DNA of 64,000 nt, from assembly GCF_003234085.1 (NCBI RefSeq), contig NZ_QKSD01000001.1, positions 124,001-188,000 on the forward strand, written 5' to 3'. The translations under genes and the position numbers were made by a program. This DNA comes from Curtobacterium sp. MCPF17_052 (GTDB taxonomy: Bacteria > Actinomycetota > Actinomycetes > Actinomycetales > Microbacteriaceae). This document shows positions 58,759 to 64,000 of the stretch, in pieces. The notes beneath the pieces were generated by a model. It ran no database searches. It had not been told where the DNA came from and saw only the letters and a program-made list of their open reading frames with translations. Position 1 is the first letter of the stretch. The number at the start of each line of letters is the position of its first letter.

Positions 58759-61104
58759 TCACCCCCGGGTGTGGCTCGCCCAGATCGCCGACGTGCCCTT
58801 CCGGAGCACGACGTTCCCGTCCGACTGCATCCGGAGGGTGACGCCGGCTCCACCCTTCCGGCCCGTGCCGGTCGACCAGCGTGTTGCCCCGAGGGGCCCC
58901 GCGAGCACGAGGTCGCCGTTCGGCAGGAGCAGCAGGGACGACCCCGCACCACCGCCGGTCTTCTGGAAGAGGCGCGTGCTGCCGGAACTCGCGACGAGGA
59001 GCCCGTTCGACCGGACGCCGAAGCGCCGCGTCCCGCTCGCGTCCCGGATCGACTGCCCGGCGACGAGGGTGGCGCCGGGGACCAGCTGGTCGGTGCCCGG
59101 TGCGCCGTTGTGCCAGAGGAGCTTCCCGTCGCGGGCGGTCAGTCGCACGTCGCCGGCATCGTCGACGGTCAGGCGGGCGCCGCCGGAGGTGGTCCGGGCC
59201 GACGTCGACCAGAGGACCGCACCGGACGGGGCGACGACGGCGAGTCGGCCCGTCGCGTCGAGTCGCAGCCCGGCGCCCGCGGCCGTTCCGCTGCTCCGCC
59301 AGAGCCGTCGACCGTTGCCCCACTCGACGAGCGAGCCGTCGCCCTGCAGGTCGAGCCAGTACTGCCCGTACGGTGAGTGGATCGACGTCCCGGCGGGCAC
59401 GGTCCGGCTCCCGGAGGCGATCGAGGTCGCGGTCGCCCCGGCTGCGGCGGCGGTCGTGGTCGGCGCCGTGCAGTCCGAGGCCTTCGGGAGCACGCGCCCC
59501 AGGGCCGACCAGTTCGGCGATCCGAGTCCGGTCGCCGCGTCCCAGCCGCGGGCTGCCCGCGCCGTGCCGTTGCCGCCGGTGACGACGTCGCGGAACGCGG
59601 CCGGGTTCCGGTAGAGCGCCTGGTGCACGTCACCGACGCCGGCGGCACACCCGCGGGCGGTCAACGCGACCGCGAGCTGGCCGGCGAGCACCGGGGACGC
59701 CAGGCTGGTCCCGCCACCGAGCACGAACCCGTGCGCGGTCGACAGGTACACCCCGAGCCCCTTCGCCGGGTCGGCGAGTGCGGCGACGTCGGGCAGCAGG
59801 CGCTTCGTTCCGCTGATGCCCGTCCCGGTCTGCCACGCGGGCTTGGCGTAGGCGCTCGAGGTCCCGCCCCCGCCGGCACCCAGGGAGTTCGACCAGCCCG
59901 CCTCGGTCCAAGTGGTCCCCGTCTTCGTCACCGTCTTCGTGAGCGAGGTACCGCCGACGCCGACGACCGCGGGCGAGGACGCCGGGTACGACACGTCGCG
60001 GATGGTCGTCGTCGGTCCGGTCGGGCAGCGCGCGCCGTCGTCCCCGGTGGCGGCGAAGACGGTGGCACCGGCAGCGACGATGCGCGCCAGGGCGGCGTCG
60101 AGTGCGGCTCGGGCCGCCGCCGGGGTCTGCGTCTCGCAACTGCCCCAGGAGATGCTCACCGCGGTGATGCCGGCGGTGCGCACCTCGTCCGCGATCCGGC
60201 TGTACGCGTCGTAGCTGCCTCGGAACGAGTTCTCCGTCACGTACACGCGCTGCCGTGCTCCCGGCGCGACGGCGAGCAGGGCCTGCTGGTCGAGGGCGAC
60301 CTCGGTCTCACCCTGGGACCCGTCGCCGACGTGTGGGTCCGCTCCCGCGACCGCGATCTGGTCGAGCGCCGGCAGTGGACGCCCCGTCGCTGCGGCGGAC
60401 GCGCTGAGGTCGTTCCGGTTCCACCCGGAGAACTGCACGGTGGCGATCGTCGCGCCGGCCCCCGCCGTGGCCGAGCCCGAGGACCGGTACGCGCCGGCGA
60501 GGTCGGCGGGCGCGTAGCCGGCGGGGACGGCCGCGTGGGCGAGCGCCGGGCGGGCGTCGAGCCCGAGCACCGAGACGACGGACCCGCCGAAGGACCGCGG
60601 CAGCGCCGGCTCCGCGGTCGGGTGCATGCCGTCACCGGTGCCGACCAGGCTCACGTGGAACAGGGCCTCGGCCTGGGCAGCGGTGCCGTGCGCCTCGACC
60701 TCCCACGTGTCCGAGTCGGTCACGGTGAAGCCGGCGCCGGTCAGGGCCGATCGTGCGCGTGACCGGGCGTCGTCGACGGGGGCCACGGCCTCCACGGCGT
60801 CCGCGCGCTGGGCGGCGCTGTCCCCGGCGGTCGCCACGGGCAGGGCGGCGAGCGCGGCCGGGTCGACCGGCCGGAGCACCAGCGTCAGGTCGACGGGGGT
60901 GTCACCCGGGGTCGCGCCGACCGTGGGGTCGGTGGGTGCGGGGACGCCACCGGCGGCTGGCGCAGCGGTCGCGGGCGCAGCGGTCGCGGGCGCAGCGGTC
61001 GCGCTGGCAGCGGCCGATGCCTGCGCCGGCAGGCCCGTGCCGGTGACGGCGAGCGCCGCGACCACGGCGGACACGGCGAGGAGGGTCGGGGTGGCGCGTG
61101 ACAT
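58759..61104 (-). CDS. Secreted S53 (sedolisin) serine protease with lectin-like C-terminus
   Basis: 781 aa. Signal peptide to about residue 33, an Ala/Thr/Pro repeat linker (about 34-55), a pro-kumamolisin domain (about 70-190; DTWEVEAHGTAAQAEALFHVSL), then the S53 catalytic domain with Glu268 and Asp272 in GETEVALD and Ser467 in GGGTSLASP. Calcium-site residues lie near DVVTGGNG. Residues about 600-781 are two or more bulb-lectin-like repeats (YWLDLQGDGSLVEWGNGRRLWRS; LLLLPNGDLVLAG; LRMQSDGNVVLRKG). An acid-active exoprotease that may bind mannose-rich surfaces; the lectin role is inference. Confidence 0.9.
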   Translation of the reverse strand: MSRATPTLLAVSAVVAALAVTGTGLPAQASAAASATAAPATAAPATAAPAAGGVPAPTDPTVGATPGDTPVDLTLVLRPVDPAALAALPVATAGDSAAQRADAVEAVAPVDDARSRARSALTGAGFTVTDSDTWEVEAHGTAAQAEALFHVSLVGTGDGMHPTAEPALPRSFGGSVVSVLGLDARPALAHAAVPAGYAPADLAGAYRSSGSATAGAGATIATVQFSGWNRNDLSASAAATGRPLPALDQIAVAGADPHVGDGSQGETEVALDQQALLAVAPGARQRVYVTENSFRGSYDAYSRIADEVRTAGITAVSISWGSCETQTPAAARAALDAALARIVAAGATVFAATGDDGARCPTGPTTTIRDVSYPASSPAVVGVGGTSLTKTVTKTGTTWTEAGWSNSLGAGGGGTSSAYAKPAWQTGTGISGTKRLLPDVAALADPAKGLGVYLSTAHGFVLGGGTSLASPVLAGQLAVALTARGCAAGVGDVHQALYRNPAAFRDVVTGGNGTARAARGWDAATGLGSPNWSALGRVLPKASDCTAPTTTAAAAGATATSIASGSRTVPAGTSIHSPYGQYWLDLQGDGSLVEWGNGRRLWRSSGTAAGAGLRLDATGRLAVVAPSGAVLWSTSARTTSGGARLTVDDAGDVRLTARDGKLLWHNGAPGTDQLVPGATLVAGQSIRDASGTRRFGVRSNGLLVASSGSTRLFQKTGGGAGSSLLLLPNGDLVLAGPLGATRWSTGTGRKGGAGVTLRMQSDGNVVLRKGTSAIWASHTRG

Positions 61105-61224
61105 CGGCGATCGCTTCCGGGATCCGAGACGACGACCGTCCCTGGCCGCCGGTCCGGCAGGTTCCGGACGGTGCACGCTACCCCGCCGCTCGACACCCGC
61201 CGCAGCCCCAGTTCCGGGGCCGGG

Positions 61225-62613
<1,389 letters not shown>

Positions 62614-62619
62614 GCGGTC

Positions 62620-62625
62620 ACCCTA
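62620..62625 (-). promoter_or_regulatory. -10 hexamer of sdaA (leaderless)
   Basis: TAGGGT on the minus strand, six bases from the GTG at 62613. Confidence 0.6.
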
Positions 62626-62644
62626 CGCCGTCCGGACGGGAGGC

Positions 62645-62797
62645 TCAGTGGCCTGGTCGGGCCTGCCACCGGTAGACCAGGCCCACGACGACCCCGAGCG
62701 CGACCAGCCCGAGCCCGATCAGCAGGTGCGCCGGGGAGGCGCCGTGTCCGGAACCGCCCGGGTGTCTCGTCCCGCTGCTCGTCGCCGTCGGGATCAG
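62645..62797 (-). CDS. Possible 50-aa membrane protein with a CTG start
   Basis: A short frame encodes a Gly/Ser-rich N-terminus and one clear membrane helix, HLLIGLGLVALGVVVGLVYRW. It has no ATG, GTG or TTG ahead of the helix. A CTG at 62797 overlaps the response-regulator stop as CTGA, the same geometry as the many ATGA and GTGA overlaps here. The start and the gene itself are uncertain. Confidence 0.35.
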   Translation of the reverse strand: MIPTATSSGTRHPGGSGHGASPAHLLIGLGLVALGVVVGLVYRWQARPGH

Positions 62798-63465
62798 GGC
62801 CCGCCGAGCCAGTGGTCGATCCGGTGGTGGTCCGGGCTGAACCCGTTCGCGACCCCCCAGAGCACCGCCTGGGTGCGACTGTCGGACCCGATCTTGCGGT
62901 AGACGGAACGGATGTGTGACTTCACGGTGTTCGGGCTGAGGTAGGTCAGCTGAGCGACCTCCGCGTTGCTCTTGCCCTGCGTGATGAGCGCGAGGACCTC
63001 GGACTCGCGATCGGTGATACCGACGCCCTTGCCCGGCCAATCCAGGCCGTCGGCGCTCGGGGCGCGACGTCCGGCGCGGCTGACCACGACCTCGCCGGCA
63101 GCGATCCGCTCGAGCGCGTCCACCAGGTCGGCGGCACCCAGCGTCTTCGACAGGTACCCGTGCACCCCCTCCGCGAGCGCAGCGTCGACGAGCTCCTGTT
63201 GTGAGTTCCAGGTGTAGACGACGACGTGCCGTGCTCGTGGGTTCGCGACGAGTGCGGCGATCTCGAGCTGGTCGGACTCCGGCTGCGCGAACGAGTCGTA
63301 GAGCACGATGTCGATCGAGTCGTCGAGCTCTGCGTTGGCGTCGATCTCGGCCACGACGATCCGGTCGCGGTGCGCGTCGAACATGTGCGCGAGGCCCTTG
63401 AGGACGACGTCGTAGTCATCGACGAGCGTCACGAGGAGCGGAGTGGTGGGAGCGTCGACCGGCAT
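62794..63465 (-). CDS. LuxR/NarL-family response regulator
   Basis: 223 aa. The receiver has VDDYD, a phosphoacceptor Asp in VLYDSFAQPE, Thr in VVYTWN and Lys in YLSKTLG. LuxR helix-turn-helix at 150-210 (ITDRESEVLALITQGKSNAEVAQLTYLSPNTVKSHIRSVYRKIG). No kinase gene is nearby, so it is an orphan in this window. ATG 63465 has an AGGTGG ribosome binding site; 41 more codons upstream are noncoding in character. Confidence 0.9.
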   Translation of the reverse strand: MPVDAPTTPLLVTLVDDYDVVLKGLAHMFDAHRDRIVVAEIDANAELDDSIDIVLYDSFAQPESDQLEIAALVANPRARHVVVYTWNSQQELVDAALAEGVHGYLSKTLGAADLVDALERIAAGEVVVSRAGRRAPSADGLDWPGKGVGITDRESEVLALITQGKSNAEVAQLTYLSPNTVKSHIRSVYRKIGSDSRTQAVLWGVANGFSPDHHRIDHWLGGP

Positions 63466-63475
63466 GGGGCCACCT

Positions 63476-63518
63476 TTCCACCCCAAGGGGTGAGACGGAA
63501 CACCCTTGGGGGTGGAAG
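63476..63518. promoter_or_regulatory. Imperfect inverted repeat upstream of the LuxR regulator
   Basis: TTCCACCCCAAGGGGTG (63476-63492) is followed after 9 bases by its near-complement CACCCTTGGGGGTGGAA (63502-63518). It directly abuts the regulator's ribosome binding site and could be an operator or a leader hairpin. Confidence 0.55.
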
Positions 63519-63527
63519 GGTTGTCGA

Positions 63528-63547
63528 CGTCACCCGATCGGGTGACG
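63528..63547. promoter_or_regulatory. Perfect 20-bp palindrome between divergent genes
   Basis: CGTCACCCGATCGGGTGACG is fully self-complementary with no spacer. Location between the LuxR regulator and the glsB-like gene suggests an operator for a dimeric regulator. Confidence 0.6.
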
Positions 63548-63599
63548 GACGCGCTCGGCCCTTCTACCGGTCGTGCAGAACGCACCAAGGAGTCAGCCC

Positions 63600-63875
63600 A
63601 TGCTCGGTCTCATCCTCAGCCTCATCATCGTCGGCCTCATCGCCGGCGCACTCGCCCGTCTCATCGTCCCCGGCGAGCAGGACATCAGCCTCGTGATGAC
63701 GATCGTGCTCGGCATCATCGGCTCGTTCGTCGGTGGCTTCCTCGGCTTCCTGGTCTTTCAGCACGACCCGATGGACGGCTTCTTCCAGCCAGCCGGCATC
63801 ATCGGCTCCATCATCGGCGCGATCATCGTGCTGCTCGTCTACACGCGCTTCGCTGGTGGCCGCAGCCGCCGCTGA
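63600..63875 (+). CDS. GlsB/YeaQ/YmgE-family stress membrane protein
   Basis: 91 aa, three membrane segments, transglycosylase-associated-protein family: LGLILSLIIVGLIAGALARLIVPG, MTIVLGIIGSFVGGFLGF, GIIGSIIGAIIVLLVY. General-stress membrane protein of unknown mechanism. AAGGAG lies 7 bases before the ATG at 63600. Confidence 0.92.
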   Translation: MLGLILSLIIVGLIAGALARLIVPGEQDISLVMTIVLGIIGSFVGGFLGFLVFQHDPMDGFFQPAGIIGSIIGAIIVLLVYTRFAGGRSRR

Positions 63876-63881
63876 GCGCCT

Positions 63882-63932
63882 GAACGACGAACAGGGTCCG
63901 GATGCAACGCGTCCGGACCCTGTTCGTCGTTC
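63882..63932 (+). terminator. Strong hairpin terminator
   Basis: Perfect 21-bp arms (GAACGACGAACAGGGTCCGG plus one base, and complement) around a 9-base loop, 6 bases past the GlsB stop. The remaining 68 bases of the window hold a second small hairpin (about 63938-63957) and no gene. Confidence 0.85.
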
Positions 63933-64000
63933 CCGTCCCGGCTTCCCGACGCCGGGAGATGTCGACAGGAGCCGCCTCCTGACTTCCCGGCGCGTCCACA

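Overview
The window is about 71% G+C, almost fully packed with genes, and coded with the strong G/C third-position bias of an actinobacterium. Its gene content fits the family Microbacteriaceae: FolP2-type folate gene, actinobacterial KdpFABC/KdpDE, an Ada-AlkA fusion, many start codons preceded by a TANNNT hexamer at leaderless spacing, and a TCGAAC-N4-GTTCGA SOS box. A plant-associated Curtobacterium-like organism is my best guess, but that is inference. No rRNA, tRNA, CRISPR array, transposase or integrase is visible.

Layout. 1-1.4 kb: end of a cellulose-synthase-like glycosyltransferase. 1.8-5.3 kb: lysine/arginine island (lysG, lysE, cationic amino-acid permease). 5.4-11.6 kb: two HAD phosphatases, an unusual alpha/beta hydrolase, the alkylation-repair pair ogt and ada-alkA, a MOSC protein and a DJ-1 protein. 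11.6-14 kb: folE-folP-(RibD-C reductase) operon with overlapping genes. 14-17.9 kb: purine permease, a LexA-controlled orphan DUF6504 gene, DUF1697 protein and an SDR. 18-21.3 kb: beta-phosphoglucomutase-like HAD plus GH65 glycoside phosphorylase. 21.5-26.2 kb: APC permease, OmpR-type two-component system with PepSY lipoprotein, SHOCT protein. 26.4-28.6 kb: ribulose-monophosphate pair hxlA-hxlB with a divergent LuxR protein carrying a kinase-like ATPase domain.

28.7-37.5 kb is the potassium system, kdpFABC and kdpDE on the minus strand. It is split between kdpC and kdpD by an oppositely oriented cassette: a promoter, a low-G+C stretch that folds into a compact hairpin RNA, and an Abi_2 (AbiD/AbiF-like) HEPN protein. 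This RNA-plus-HEPN cassette is the most interesting object here; it looks like an RNA-controlled abortive-infection or toxin module.

37.6-47.3 kb holds housekeeping genes and regulators: cupin, WYL regulator, VOC protein, PH-like membrane protein, RlmA-type methyltransferase, aldo/keto reductase, two paralogous acidic microproteins, a Ser/Thr kinase, a PAP2 phosphatase and a family A DNA polymerase. 47.3-58.7 kb is a complete amino-sugar island. A minus-strand operon has Gfo/Idh oxidoreductase, sugar-binding lipoprotein, two permeases, an acyltransferase-like protein and a small acidic protein. A DeoR regulator and a divergent operon agaS, ROK kinase, nagA, PfkB kinase and class II aldolase follow. 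The enzymes match import and breakdown of N-acetylgalactosamine through tagatose phosphates. 58.8-64 kb: a secreted sedolisin protease with a lectin-like C-terminus, L-serine dehydratase, a LuxR response regulator and a GlsB-type stress membrane protein.

Convergent gene ends carry strong hairpins. Three of them share sequence and form a small repeat family.
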